Shown here piece after piece: positions 39,384 through 48,204 of a DNA stretch of 64,000 bases (position 1 is the first letter of the stretch; each line of letters opens with the position of its first letter). This DNA is from Ferirhizobium litorale. GTDB taxonomy: Bacteria > Pseudomonadota > Alphaproteobacteria > Rhizobiales > Rhizobiaceae. Location of the stretch: positions 1 through 64,000 of the forward strand of contig JALDYZ010000015.1 of NCBI GenBank assembly GCA_030028905.1. The letters run 5' to 3'. The notes beneath the pieces are model-generated. The model worked only from the letters and a program-made list of their open reading frames with translations, did no database searches and had not been told where the DNA came from. Position numbers and translations under genes: made by a program.

Positions 39384-39974
39384 ATGCGCAAGAGAAAGAC
39401 GATCGAGCTCTACCACTACTGGCAGGCGATAAGGGGCACGGATGAAGCTCCGTACCGCCGCGCTCTCGATCCCGGAGCCATTCGCAATCTGTTGCCAGAT
39501 CTTTTCATCCTTGAGGATGAAGGCAATGACGGTGCGTGTTTCCGTCTCGCGGGCACGCGCATATGTGCCGACTTCGGACAGGAGTTGCGTGCAACGGCCT
39601 TCTCAAAACTCTGGGTTAGCGAACAGCGGCATATGATCCGCGCGTTATTCAGCGACGTCATGCAACGTGAAGCCCCGGTAGTGCTGGACGTGACAGCCAG
39701 TACCCGTAGCGGCCAAATGGTTGCCATGGAGATGGTGGTGTTACCGCTGCGATCCAATGGCGAGACGTCAGATCGAATTGTCGGGGCGCTCGCAACCGAC
39801 CGTCCCGCCAACTGGCATGGCAGTGATCTCCTCGTCGAGTTGACTTGCACGGCAACCAGCCAACCGGGAAAGGCATATGTTGCATCGGGAAGGAGGAACA
39901 CGGCAATCGACCTCGATGCGAAATCGGTGGGTTCGTTTTTGCCGCACAGACCACAAACGACGTCAAGATCTTGA
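39384..39974 (+). CDS. PAS domain-containing protein (PAS_5/DUF1457 family)
   Basis: 196 residues. MRKRKTIELYHYWQAIRGTDEAPYRRALDP..IRNLLPDLFILED and FRLAGTRICADFGQELRATAFSKLW are the usual start of PAS_5 proteins, single-PAS sensors widespread in Rhizobiales. No output domain follows; the C-terminus is short and polar. Ligand and partner are unknown. A PilZ gene follows 138 bases downstream, so both may belong to a signalling or cell-cycle circuit. Confidence 0.8.
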   Translation: MRKRKTIELYHYWQAIRGTDEAPYRRALDPGAIRNLLPDLFILEDEGNDGACFRLAGTRICADFGQELRATAFSKLWVSEQRHMIRALFSDVMQREAPVVLDVTASTRSGQMVAMEMVVLPLRSNGETSDRIVGALATDRPANWHGSDLLVELTCTATSQPGKAYVASGRRNTAIDLDAKSVGSFLPHRPQTTSRS

Positions 39975-40040
39975 AAACTGGCGCCGCATCGCTGATGCGC
40001 TCTCGCGGGTGGTGGCGCTCGGCTTGGCAACAGATGATCG

Positions 40041-40088
40041 TTAACCTACAACCTTCTGTTAACCGCTTGCTGGTAATCATTTAACCAT
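40041..40088 (+). promoter_or_regulatory. Cluster of three CtrA-like TTAACC boxes upstream of the PilZ gene
   Basis: TTAACC occurs at 40041, 40059 and 40081, the last as TTAACCAT, the half-site preferred by alphaproteobacterial CtrA. They end 25 bases before the PilZ start. Spacing (18 and 22) is not the TTAA-N7-TTAA full site, so this is a suggestive cluster only. Confidence 0.35.
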
Positions 40089-40112
40089 AGTTCAAAGCCT
40101 AATAGCGGTGCC

Positions 40113-40724
40113 ATGTTTTCATTCCAGCCAGCACAATCCGCAGGAAGAGCACAACAGGCAGAATCGCGCGCCTTCCAGCGCGTCGTCGTCAATCTACCTG
40201 GCCGACTGATGCTGGCGAACTACGAGGAATACGACTGTAGCGTCATCGATATGTCGCCGGGCGATGTCCATATCTCTTGCGCAGGCCGGCCCTCGATGCA
40301 CGAGCGGGTCATATCCTATATCGACCACCTCGGCCGGATCGAAGGAACGGTGATCCGCCTGGTCGAAGGCGGTTTCATGCTTGCCATCACCGCGACCGAC
40401 CGGAAGCGTGAAAAGCTGGCCGCACAACTCACCTGGATCGCAAACAAGCACGAACTGGGCCTGGCCGAGGACCGTCGCCACGACCGCCTGACGCCGCGGC
40501 AGACGCGCTCCGAAGTCACACTCGACGACGGCCGACGCTTTCCCTGCCGCATCATGGACCTGTCGGTATCGGGCGCCGCCGTCGACATCGAAGTCCGGCC
40601 GCCGATCGGAACAGCTGTCCGCCTTGGCAGTATGCGCGGTCGCATCATTCGCCACTTCATGGAAGGCGTTGCGATCGAATTCCTCTCCGTTCAGTCCCGT
40701 GAAGCACTCACCGAGTTTCTGTAA
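40113..40724 (+). CDS. PilZ domain-containing protein
   Basis: 203 residues with two PilZ-like units. The second is clear: RRHDRLTPRQTRSEVTLDDGRRFPCRIMDLSVSGAAVDI has the RxxxR and D/NxSxxG c-di-GMP motifs. The first (FQRVVVNLPGRLMLANYEEYDCSVIDMSPGDVHI) has a QRVVV and DMSPGD version with weaker matches. It may be a c-di-GMP effector. The ATG 40113 is close to the TTAACC cluster. Confidence 0.85.
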   Translation: MFSFQPAQSAGRAQQAESRAFQRVVVNLPGRLMLANYEEYDCSVIDMSPGDVHISCAGRPSMHERVISYIDHLGRIEGTVIRLVEGGFMLAITATDRKREKLAAQLTWIANKHELGLAEDRRHDRLTPRQTRSEVTLDDGRRFPCRIMDLSVSGAAVDIEVRPPIGTAVRLGSMRGRIIRHFMEGVAIEFLSVQSREALTEFL

Positions 40725-41260
40725 ACCCAGTCGCGCGCCACTTCAGCTCTCGCTGCCGGCGGACTCAAGATCCCGCCCCAAGACTAAAATGGGACGTCGG
40801 ATCGGAAAATCGGCGTTCCGCCAAGTTTGACGCCGCCTTCCCTCTAAAAAAAATTGCGATCCAGGATATTTTTTCGGCGTCGAGCGCCTTGGGATTCCCA
40901 CCAGACTTCGCAGGCTCCGCGCACCGGTAGCGCGTATTTCACCACCAGGCCAGTTGTTTCGAAATGGCACGGGGCATCCGATCGATCGCAAACCTTCGGT
41001 AACCGGGACACCATCGATCTGAAAATATCGATTATATTTCAGATATTTAACCATGCTAATTTGACACCTGCAATGTCGGTGCGCTGATGGATCTCCAGTC
41101 GGACCCGACTGGAACCGGTTTCGCAGATCTTTAGAAAATAGTTCGCATTTTAATCGAATACATCGCGCATTCGAATCGAATAAGCCTTTATATTTACTAC
41201 GGAATTTTGCGAGCAATAAAAGTGCGCGTGGCAATGTCGTCTCAACACGGGAGACGATGA
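40725..41260. other. Long intergenic region, partly AT-rich
   Basis: 536 bases with no convincing gene. The right half is AT-rich and holds TTAACCAT at 41047-41054, a 7-bp hairpin CCAGTCG/CGACTGG near 41095-41112, and a run of TCGAAT repeats at about 41153-41178. Open frames on the minus strand have poor codon character. It may carry the promoter of the BTLCP gene. Confidence 0.3.
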
Positions 41261-41866
41261 ATGACAACGCGCAAGACACTGATGAAGGGCATCCTGGCAA
41301 TCGCCTTCGCCGGCATCGCGTCCAGCTTTGCCGCAGCGATGCCCGCCAACATCACGGTCGAAGGGCGCACCAACCCGCCGATCGGCCATTACGAATTCTG
41401 CAAGTTCCATCGCAGCGAATGCGTACCGACGGTCGCCGATAGCGGCCCCATGGCGTTGACGGAAGAGCGTTGGCAGACGATCCTCAAGGTCAACTATGAG
41501 GTTAATTCCAAGATCGAGCCGATGACGGATCTCGATATCTATGGCGTCGAGGAACGTTGGGCGTATCCCGACCAGGTCGGCGATTGCGAGGATTTCGTCC
41601 TGCTGAAGCGCCGCATGTTGGTAGACGACGGTTTCTCCCCCGCCGACCTCCTCATCACCGTCGTGCTGCAGCCGAATGGCGAGGGACATGCGGTACTGAC
41701 CGTCCGAACCGACCGCGGCGACTTCATTCTCGACAATATGCGCAACAAGGTCATGCTCTGGTCTGATACCGAGTACACGTACCTGAAGCGCCAGGCATCG
41801 GACAATCCGGGCCGCTGGGTGAGACTGCAGGACGGCCGTGCGGTCGCGGTCGGTAGCGTCAAGTAG
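41261..41866 (+). CDS. Transglutaminase-like cysteine peptidase (BTLCP family)
   Basis: 201 residues with an N-terminal signal (KTLMKGILAIAFAGIASSFAAA). The papain-like triad is visible as QVGDCEDFVLLKRRML (Cys), EGHAVLTVRT (His) and FILDNMRN (Asp). This is the bacterial transglutaminase-like cysteine proteinase group (DUF920); LapG of the c-di-GMP biofilm pathway is a better-known relative. No LapD-like partner is adjacent, so the target is unknown. Confidence 0.88.
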   Translation: MTTRKTLMKGILAIAFAGIASSFAAAMPANITVEGRTNPPIGHYEFCKFHRSECVPTVADSGPMALTEERWQTILKVNYEVNSKIEPMTDLDIYGVEERWAYPDQVGDCEDFVLLKRRMLVDDGFSPADLLITVVLQPNGEGHAVLTVRTDRGDFILDNMRNKVMLWSDTEYTYLKRQASDNPGRWVRLQDGRAVAVGSVK

Positions 41867-41895
41867 TTGAAAGCCGGGACCGCTAGCGGTTTACC

Positions 41896-41940
41896 GGCCG
41901 AGCCGCCCCCCGGACAGATTGACCGATCTGTCCCTCGGCC
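41896..41940 (+). ncRNA. Candidate structured RNA element (nested hairpin)
   Basis: An outer 7-bp stem GGCCGAG (41896-41902)/CTCGGCC (41934-41940) encloses an inner 8-bp stem GGACAGAT (41912-41919)/ATCTGTCC (41926-41933) with a C-rich 9-base bulge on the left. It lies between the BTLCP stop and a strong terminator. It could be a small RNA body or an mRNA 3' end structure; no known family is recognised. Confidence 0.4.
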
Positions 41941-41959
41941 CCAACAGACGAGAACATTC

Positions 41960-41995
41960 GTGCCGGTTCCGATGCCTCGGGACCGGCACTTTTTT
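41960..41995 (+). terminator. Strong rho-independent terminator after the BTLCP gene
   Basis: A 13-bp stem, GTGCCGGTTCCGA (41960-41972) with TCGGGACCGGCAC (41977-41989), one G-U pair, TGCC loop, followed by six T residues. Confidence 0.9.
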
Positions 41996-42211
41996 GCCGC
42001 ATTGCACTGGCAAAGCCTCTTGGCTGCCTGCGCGCGGTAACACACGCCGATAAGGGTCCATAGCGACAGAGGTTCCGACTGCTGTCGGCAGGCTTTGCGC
42101 AACCAAGGCACGTTATTTAGACATCGTTAACCACGATGACCGAACCTGTGTTCACGATTCTCAGAAGCATGCCGCGCAGCGGGAGTGCATAAATATGCGG
42201 GATAGCAAAAC

Positions 42212-42943
42212 ATGACAGGCCAAGGCACGGCGCCGCTGCTCGTTCATGAACCGCTTGTCTCGAACAGGATCCTCTTCCGCTTGGCTGTCGCCGTCACCGT
42301 CTTCGCACTCCTGACACTCGGCATCGGCCTCGCCAGCAGCCGGATCGGCTCTACCATCGCCCTCGGCGGCCATACTGAAAGCACCGAGTTGTTCCGGATC
42401 ACCATCGGTCAGGATACGATAGCCCTACCCGCCAATGCCATCCGCTTTGCACGCCAACGCGCCAGCGCGCCTGCCGAGCGCATCGATCTTTACCTCGCAT
42501 GGCCGGATATGTCGGGATACAGCGCCACTCAGCGGCAGCGCTTCAACGATCCCGGCGCCGCACAAGAACTGCTGTTCATGCAGCTTTCGCAAAGCACGAT
42601 GTCCCGAGACATGTCAGGCAGGCTTGATCCAATTTATTCGCATCTCTTCGACGGCGCCGCTGAGCCGGGTCCACACGGCCTGACCCTGCACCGGCTTCGT
42701 CCGGATACCGGCTATCGGGATGAAGTGATGCTGACCGCAACACGACCCGGCAAGGCGGACTATGTCGTTCGCTGCGTGCTGCCCGAAGATGAGTCGCATG
42801 CTTCCAATGCGGATTGCCAGCGCGACATCCAGGTCGGTCGTGATCTGTCGGTTCTCTACCGCTTCTCCAGCTTAATGCTCGCCGACTGGCAGCGCATTGA
42901 CGAGCGCGTGCAATCCTATTTCGAGGCGCGGCTGACCCCATGA
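42212..42943 (+). CDS. Conserved hypothetical membrane-anchored protein
   Basis: 243 residues with one transmembrane helix near the N-terminus (about 20-41, ILFRLAVAVTVFALLTLGIGLA) and a soluble domain probably in the periplasm containing LYLAWPDMSGYSATQRQRFND and YRDEVMLTATRPGKADYVVRCVLPE with a CxxD..C pair (C193 region). The sequence is thought typical of Rhizobiaceae and has no named domain. It lies 137 bases upstream of the D,D-carboxypeptidase gene on the same strand. Confidence 0.65.
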   Translation: MTGQGTAPLLVHEPLVSNRILFRLAVAVTVFALLTLGIGLASSRIGSTIALGGHTESTELFRITIGQDTIALPANAIRFARQRASAPAERIDLYLAWPDMSGYSATQRQRFNDPGAAQELLFMQLSQSTMSRDMSGRLDPIYSHLFDGAAEPGPHGLTLHRLRPDTGYRDEVMLTATRPGKADYVVRCVLPEDESHASNADCQRDIQVGRDLSVLYRFSSLMLADWQRIDERVQSYFEARLTP

Positions 42944-43080
42944 TCCCACTAGGACACACCTGGTTAGAATCCGACAGGAAGTCGAAACCTCTTGTTCATT
43001 ATAAACTTCTTGGTAACGCCCTTTCGCTACAGTCACTTCAACGGCTGTTTCGGGCGCGGCACCCGGAACAAAATCCACCC

Positions 43081-44502
43081 ATGAAAATGAAGAGTGAAGC
43101 GGTGTTCAAGTCAGCTATTTTCGTATCTCGCGTTGGCAACCGGTTGGGCAAGGCGATTTGCGGCTTGGCCGTTATTGCAGGTATGGCCGGTGCGGCGTCG
43201 CCCGCGGCGGCGAACCCCAAATATGCGGGGATCGTGGTCGATGCGAAAACGGGCAACGTGCTCTACAGCGAAAACGCCGACAGCCTGCGCTATCCGGCTT
43301 CGCTGACCAAGATGATGACCCTCTACCTTGTCTTCGAATCGCTCGAGAAAGGTCGCATCAATCTGAACACCAAGGTGCCGGTATCCGCCAACGCTGCAGC
43401 CGAACCCCCGTCGAAGCTTGGCCTGCGTGCCGGTTCCACCCTGACCGTCGACCAAGCCATCAAGGCACTCGTGACGCGCTCGGCGAACGATGCAGCCACC
43501 GCCCTCGGTGAGTTCATCGGTGGTTCGGAGACCCAATTCGCCCGCATGATGACAAACAAGGCGCGCGCCCTCGGCATGACGCGCACGACCTATCGCAATG
43601 CCAATGGCCTTCCCAATACGGCACAGATGACAACCGCACGGGATCAGGCGCGTCTGGGTATGGCGCTCAGGCAGCATTTCCCGCAGTATTACGGCTATTT
43701 CTCCACGCGCAGCTTCCGGTACGGAAAGCAGAATATCGGCAACCACAACCGTCTGCTCGGCGCCGTTCGCGGTGTCGACGGCATCAAGACGGGCTACACC
43801 CGCGCTTCGGGCTTCAACTTGGCGACATCAGCGCAGGCCGACGGTCGCTCCGTCGTCGGCGTCGTTCTTGGCGGCACGACAGGGCGCGCCCGCGATGCTC
43901 AGATGACCAAGCTGATCAATCGCTATCTTTCGCAGGCTTCGCGCCGTGGCGGTGGTAACGTCATAGCCGAGGCCGGGCCGGAGCCTGTGCCGATGGCAAA
44001 CGCCGAGGCTGCCCAGAAGAGACTTGCCCTTCCCGAGAGCGGTCCCGTTCCGGTCGTTCGCTACGAAGTTCCCTATGCGACCGCATCGGCCTATGCTGCA
44101 CCGTCCGGCAGCGCGGCGAGCGACGCGGTCGCCAAGCAACTCGCATCGGTAGAGGCATCTGTGCCTGCCCCGACCCCGGTAGAGACAACGTCGATCAAAC
44201 AGGACGAAACCGCAGAATCCGTCGACCAGGTTACAACTGCTTCGACCTCGCAGCCCGCTGGGTGGGTGATCCAGATCGGCGTATCCCCTTCCAAGGAAAT
44301 GGCGATGGAACTGCTGCGTACGACGCAGGGCAAGGGCGGCAAGGTATTGCGTTCCGCCACTCCCTTCGCAATGGCCTTCAACGCTGAGAGCGGTCAGGTC
44401 TACCGCGCGCGGTTTGGAGGTTTTGGTGACCAGAAGGAAGCCGTCAATGCATGCAAGGCGCTAAAGAAGAAGGGCGTCGGCTGCTGGGCGAGCCTGCAGT
44501 GA
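43081..44502 (+). CDS. D-alanyl-D-alanine carboxypeptidase with C-terminal SPOR domain
   Basis: 473 residues with a signal peptide (IAGMAGAASPAAA). All three penicillin-binding motifs are intact: YPASLTK (74-77 SLTK), SAN (134-136) and GIKTGYT (236-238). After a Pro/Ala/Ser/Thr linker the C-terminus (about 395-473) is an SPOR repeat (GWVIQIGVSPSKEMAMELL..VYRARFGGFGDQKEAVNAC), which binds denuded septal peptidoglycan. It should trim pentapeptides, possibly at the septum. The ATG 43081 (MKMKSEAVFK) is preferred because it opens the signal peptide; the frame is open back to 42940. Confidence 0.9.
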   Translation: MKMKSEAVFKSAIFVSRVGNRLGKAICGLAVIAGMAGAASPAAANPKYAGIVVDAKTGNVLYSENADSLRYPASLTKMMTLYLVFESLEKGRINLNTKVPVSANAAAEPPSKLGLRAGSTLTVDQAIKALVTRSANDAATALGEFIGGSETQFARMMTNKARALGMTRTTYRNANGLPNTAQMTTARDQARLGMALRQHFPQYYGYFSTRSFRYGKQNIGNHNRLLGAVRGVDGIKTGYTRASGFNLATSAQADGRSVVGVVLGGTTGRARDAQMTKLINRYLSQASRRGGGNVIAEAGPEPVPMANAEAAQKRLALPESGPVPVVRYEVPYATASAYAAPSGSAASDAVAKQLASVEASVPAPTPVETTSIKQDETAESVDQVTTASTSQPAGWVIQIGVSPSKEMAMELLRTTQGKGGKVLRSATPFAMAFNAESGQVYRARFGGFGDQKEAVNACKALKKKGVGCWASLQ

Positions 44503-44640
44503 ACAACTGGTAGCACGACGTCCTCGGGCGGTGTTCGCCCGAGATGCATACAGGTAAAGCACCACTGCGCCTCGTAGCGTGTCATAGAGGCTACCGGCGC
44601 AGTGAAATCCTCGAGTTTGTATTGCGTTACGAGGTTTGAC
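44503..44640 (+). other. Intergenic region with two strong hairpins
   Basis: First hairpin: CTCGGGCG/CGCCCGAG (44523-44530 with 44536-44543), no T-run. Second: CACTGCGCC (44563-44571) pairs perfectly with GGCGCAGTG (44596-44604), and inside it GTAGC (44574-44578) pairs with GCTAC (44590-44594), so 14 bp with an 11-base loop. It ends 36 bases before the next start codon. It may be a processed mRNA structure or a cis-regulatory element; no known family is recognised. Confidence 0.45.
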
Positions 44641-44910
44641 ATGGCACTCAACGAAAACACAGCGGGACCCGAAAACCCTACAGACAAGAAGTCTGGCGGC
44701 TCGCGCATAGCGTTGCATCCTCTGCACGAAGTAGCCATCCGCATTGCCGACCTTGGCCTCGGTCGTCCGCGCGCCAAGACACGTGACCTTGTCGGCCTGT
44801 TGCTTTGCCACGGCGCAAGGGCATGGCGCTACTCGCAGCCAGAGGCTAATATACATCTCCACATCGCCTGCTATTCGGGCAGGCTGCCGGTACACTTGCG
44901 GATAAGGTGA
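44641..44910 (+). CDS. Hypothetical protein upstream of the SGNH gene
   Basis: An 89-residue frame, MALNENTAGPENPTDKKSGG, from ATG 44641 with GAGG 6 bases upstream. The codons in the middle have high third-position GC like neighbouring genes, which supports coding, but no domain or homologue is recognised. Its TGA lies two bases upstream of the SGNH ATG at 44913 (or overlaps GTG 44907), so it would be coupled to that gene. The large hairpin just upstream may belong to its leader. Confidence 0.4.
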   Translation: MALNENTAGPENPTDKKSGGSRIALHPLHEVAIRIADLGLGRPRAKTRDLVGLLLCHGARAWRYSQPEANIHLHIACYSGRLPVHLRIR

Positions 44911-44912
44911 CC

Positions 44913-45605
44913 ATGTCGAAACCGGGGACAATGCGACGGTTGTTGTTCCTGGGCGATAGTCATACGAAATACTTCGTCTACGCAGCCCGCAAAGGACTGC
45001 TGGGAGAACGCCAGACGAGTTCCTGCATCGTCTTTGGCGCCACCGCCCGCGGGCTGACAAATCCGCAGAGCCGGACTGGTGCGCTTCTAAAGTTCAACGA
45101 GTTCCTCGCCCAGCAGCCCGACCGTTCCGTGCTCCTTTTGCACCTTGGCGAAGTGGATTGCGGATTCGTCATCTGGTACCAGGCACAAGAACACGCGCGG
45201 AGCATCCAGTCCCAGATGGCGCAATCCGTGGACTCCTATTTCGCCTTTATCGACGAGATAAGGAACCGGTATCGGCACACTCTCCTGGTGACCGGCGCGA
45301 CAGTGCCAACCATTCGCGACGGAACCGACTGGGGAGAAGTTGCTCACATGCGACGCAAAGTAACCGCAACGCTATCCGACAGAACCAATCTGACGCTGGA
45401 TTTCAACGAAGAGCTTCGCATCCAGTGCACGGGCCGGTCGATCGAGTATCTCGACATTACGAGCCAACTCCTCGATCCTGTGACCGGAGTGGTCGACAAC
45501 GGCTTTCGCAATCCCGATGAAGCCGACCACCATCTCAACAAGCGGGTCGTCGCACCCATTTGGGCCAACACGCTCAATCCTGTCCTGGACAGACTTTCCT
45601 GGTGA
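44913..45605 (+). CDS. SGNH/GDSL hydrolase-like protein
   Basis: About 230 residues. Block I appears as LLFLGDSHTKYF and the last block as DEADHHLNKRV (D..H), while HLGEVDCGFVIW resembles the block III region of SGNH proteins found in surface-polysaccharide loci. It may be an esterase or O-acyl-modifying enzyme; substrate unknown. No signal peptide is seen. An upstream in-frame GTG at 44907 is a possible start. Confidence 0.65.
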   Translation: MSKPGTMRRLLFLGDSHTKYFVYAARKGLLGERQTSSCIVFGATARGLTNPQSRTGALLKFNEFLAQQPDRSVLLLHLGEVDCGFVIWYQAQEHARSIQSQMAQSVDSYFAFIDEIRNRYRHTLLVTGATVPTIRDGTDWGEVAHMRRKVTATLSDRTNLTLDFNEELRIQCTGRSIEYLDITSQLLDPVTGVVDNGFRNPDEADHHLNKRVVAPIWANTLNPVLDRLSW

Positions 45606-45613
45606 AAGCCGGT

Positions 45614-46048
45614 TCAGAGTAGTCCCAGTTCGGAGAGTTCCCGCTTCAAGTCGGCAGGCAGATCGTTGGCACCACCGAGGTTCGACAGGTCGGCCGGAGC
45701 CTCGTCGGCCTTGAGATAGCGCCAGCCCTGGAAGGCACGCCGCGGCTGTAGAGCCGTTTCCACCACCTCCGGCCCAAGTACAAGATCGCATCGGGAAATA
45801 CCATCGCCGCCGGTGAACGTGCGGATGTCGATGAGACGCTGACGCGCCTGCACCTGCCCCTTGATGACCCAATAAAGCGAACCGCCGTCCAGCAGTTCGT
45901 CGACCCGCTTCGGCACCATGCGGGTGGTGTGCGCCGAATGCGGTTCGAGCCCCGCTGCGATCGCCATCATCGAGCGTTCGGATACCCATTCCCGCAGATC
46001 ATCGATGCTGTCCGCGCCGACGCAGAGTTTGATCAGATGCAGTGTCAT
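45614..46048 (-). CDS. DUF1489 family protein
   Basis: 144 residues: MTLHLIKLCVGADSIDDLREWV, then TRMVPKRVDELLDGGSLYWVIKGQVQARQRLIDIR and CDLVLGPEVVETALQPRRAFQGWRYLKADEAPADL, the full-length DUF1489 pattern found in alphaproteobacteria. Function unknown. ATG 46048 is preferred over 46084. It lies 73 bases after sdaA on the same strand. Confidence 0.88.
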   Translation of the reverse strand: MTLHLIKLCVGADSIDDLREWVSERSMMAIAAGLEPHSAHTTRMVPKRVDELLDGGSLYWVIKGQVQARQRLIDIRTFTGGDGISRCDLVLGPEVVETALQPRRAFQGWRYLKADEAPADLSNLGGANDLPADLKRELSELGLL

Positions 46049-46121
46049 GGCCGCTGTTGAAATACCTTTACCCGGCGAGGTCAAGTCAATCTTGCGACGA
46101 AGTGTGCCGCGATCGCTCTAA

Positions 46122-47522
46122 TCAACACTCGACCACATTGACGGCCAGACCGCCTGTGGAGGTTTCCTTGTACTTCTCGCTCATGTCGTTGCCGGTCTGG
46201 CGCATGGTCTCGATACAGGCATCCAGCGGAACGAAATGCGTGCCGTCGCCTTTCAGCGCCAGCGAGGCTGCCGTCACCGCCTTGACGGCTCCGAGCGCAT
46301 TGCGCTCGATACAGGGAACCTGCACGAGGCCGGCCACCGGATCGCAGGTCATGCCGAGGTGATGTTCAAGCGCGATTTCCGCGGCATTCTCGATCTGTTC
46401 GGGCGTTCCGCCCATGACCGCGGCGAGACCGGCAGCGGCCATTGCCGAGGCAGAGCCGACCTCGCCCTGACAGCCCACCTCCGCACCGGAGATCGAAGCA
46501 TTGTGCTTGATGATGCCGCCGATGGCAGCAGCGGTGAGCAGGTAGTCCCGGATGTCGTGATGATCGGCATCCTCGTGGAAATGCAGGTAGTACCGGATTG
46601 AGGCCGGAACAACACCGGCGGCGCCGTTTGTCGGTGCCGTCACAACGCGGCCTCCGGCGGCATTCTCTTCGTTTACCGCCATTGCATAGACGCTCAGCCA
46701 GTCGTTCGCGAGAACCGGATTGATGCGGTTGCTGCGCCACTCCTCCTGGAGCTTGTCATGGATAGCCCTGGCACGGCGGCGAACCTTCAGTCCTCCGGGC
46801 ATGATGCCTTCCTGGCCGAGGCCGCGGTCGATGCAACTCGTCATCGCCGCCCAGATGCGGTCGAGGCCGGCATCCAGTTCCTCCGGGCTCATGACCGCCT
46901 CTTCGTTGGCACGCTTCATCTGGGCAATGGTCAGCCTGGAACGATGGGCCATGTCGAGCATCTGCTTGGCAGTGGCAAAGGGATAGGGGACCTTGACCGA
47001 GCCTGGCGCCTTCTTGCTTGCGCGCATCGTCTCAAGTTCCGTGTCCGTCACCACGAAACCGCCGCCGATGGAATAATACACCCGTTTCAGAATCTGCCGG
47101 CCATCGCGGTCGTATGCGGAAAGGCTCATGCCATTGGCGTGTCCGGGAAGAGAAACCTTCTTGTCGAAGACGAGGTCCGTCGCGGGCTGGAAGGCATAGG
47201 CAGGATGTCCGGGCGGCGTGATACGTCCCGACTTCTCCACCTGTTCGACGATTGCGTCCATCGCGTCCGGGTCGACGCTGTCCGGGCGCTCGCCCATCAG
47301 CCCGAGAACAACCGCCCTGCCCGTTCCGTGGCCGATACCGGTATAGGCGAGCGAGCCGTGCAGGCTGGCCTTGACCGCCGCCACCTGCGCTCCCGCTGGT
47401 CGCGGCCAGTCGTCCGACAGAATCAGTTCCAGAAAGCGATTTGCAGCAGACATAGGCCCCATGGTGTGCGAACTCGACGGTCCGACCCCAATTTTGAATA
47501 CATCGAACACCGACAGGAACAT
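46122..47522 (-). CDS. sdaA: L-serine ammonia-lyase, iron-sulfur type
   Basis: 466 residues; deaminates L-serine to pyruvate with a [4Fe-4S] cluster. The beta domain opens [24 protein letters not shown]; the alpha domain has [42 protein letters not shown] and [22 protein letters not shown] with the cluster cysteines. Alpha and beta are fused as in E. coli SdaA. Start 47522 is supported by the MFLSVFD motif. A strong hairpin CGCCAAGG/CCTTGGCG lies about 140-170 bases upstream (47664-47689). Confidence 0.95.
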   Translation of the reverse strand: MFLSVFDVFKIGVGPSSSHTMGPMSAANRFLELILSDDWPRPAGAQVAAVKASLHGSLAYTGIGHGTGRAVVLGLMGERPDSVDPDAMDAIVEQVEKSGRITPPGHPAYAFQPATDLVFDKKVSLPGHANGMSLSAYDRDGRQILKRVYYSIGGGFVVTDTELETMRASKKAPGSVKVPYPFATAKQMLDMAHRSRLTIAQMKRANEEAVMSPEELDAGLDRIWAAMTSCIDRGLGQEGIMPGGLKVRRRARAIHDKLQEEWRSNRINPVLANDWLSVYAMAVNEENAAGGRVVTAPTNGAAGVVPASIRYYLHFHEDADHHDIRDYLLTAAAIGGIIKHNASISGAEVGCQGEVGSASAMAAAGLAAVMGGTPEQIENAAEIALEHHLGMTCDPVAGLVQVPCIERNALGAVKAVTAASLALKGDGTHFVPLDACIETMRQTGNDMSEKYKETSTGGLAVNVVEC

Positions 47523-47792
47523 GCAGGAATGCCTCACTTGCGGGTTGCGGGCCAGGCATCGCCAAGATGCCGAATGCGCGCCGCAACGAAACGGAAACGG
47601 CGCAAACCTCGACCACCAATCTATAGCGATACTGTGGCGGCTGCCCCGGGAAAGCGAATGTTACGCCAAGGCCTGAAACAACCTTGGCGACCACCCGACA
47701 TCAACTAATATCGCTGCGACATGACAGCACCCCAAACGCAAACAACGCAGCCCGAGGACTGCGCCGGTCATCATAGACAAATCAAGATGTTC

Positions 47793-47894
47793 CTAGATGG
47801 CGTCGAAGAGAAAAGCCAGAGCCATGAGAGCTGCAAACGCTAGGACGGCGCGCGCGGTAACGCTCCAGCAGGATTTCCGAACCGTGTCTTCCAT
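47793..47894 (-). CDS. Candidate small single-pass membrane protein
   Basis: A 33-residue frame from ATG 47894 to TAG 47793 with GGAG 5-6 bases upstream. It reads MEDTVRKSCW then a hydrophobic helix (AVLAFAALMALAFLF) and ends DAI. A charged short N-terminus with one helix is typical of bacterial small membrane proteins. It lies alone in a 680-base gap between sdaA and the DUF599 gene. Prediction only. Confidence 0.4.
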   Translation of the reverse strand: MEDTVRKSCWSVTARAVLAFAALMALAFLFDAI

Positions 47895-48204
47895 GATGTC
47901 TCCGAAGATACCCGAAGCAACGGCGAATCGTCACACTATTCACGTTGCATCACTGTCATATAGTGATTTGTATTCATGTTCGCAATCGCTAAATACGGCA
48001 AAACCGTGGCATCGACTGATGGCAAAAAGGCGCTAATTCCCAGAATATCGTTTGATATCAGCCGCTTTTGAACAAAAGCGTCTTTCTTGCATGAGCGATC
48101 AAGCCTTATTTTCTCCCCAATAATCAACAGCGGAACAATCGAGCTTGTCCATAGGCGGGTTCTATCGCATATCCTGACATCTCTTCGAGCGACGCGGGCC
48201 AGCC
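47895..48204. other. Intergenic region upstream of the DUF599 gene
   Basis: 310 bases, AT-richer than its surroundings, no supported gene. A small perfect hairpin CGCTTTTG/CAAAAGCG is at about 48063-48080. Confidence 0.3.

Noticed and set aside
41153..41178. TCGAAT repeats as a possible CRISPR or satellite
   Set aside because: Only a few short units without spacers.
44461..45060. Minus-strand frame of 199 codons over the SGNH region
   Set aside because: Arg/Ser-rich, crosses the hairpin region and both rightward frames; no ribosome site.
47521..47720. Riboswitch (glycine, cobalamin) upstream of sdaA
   Set aside because: The conserved core sequences of those classes could not be found; only one hairpin is clear.
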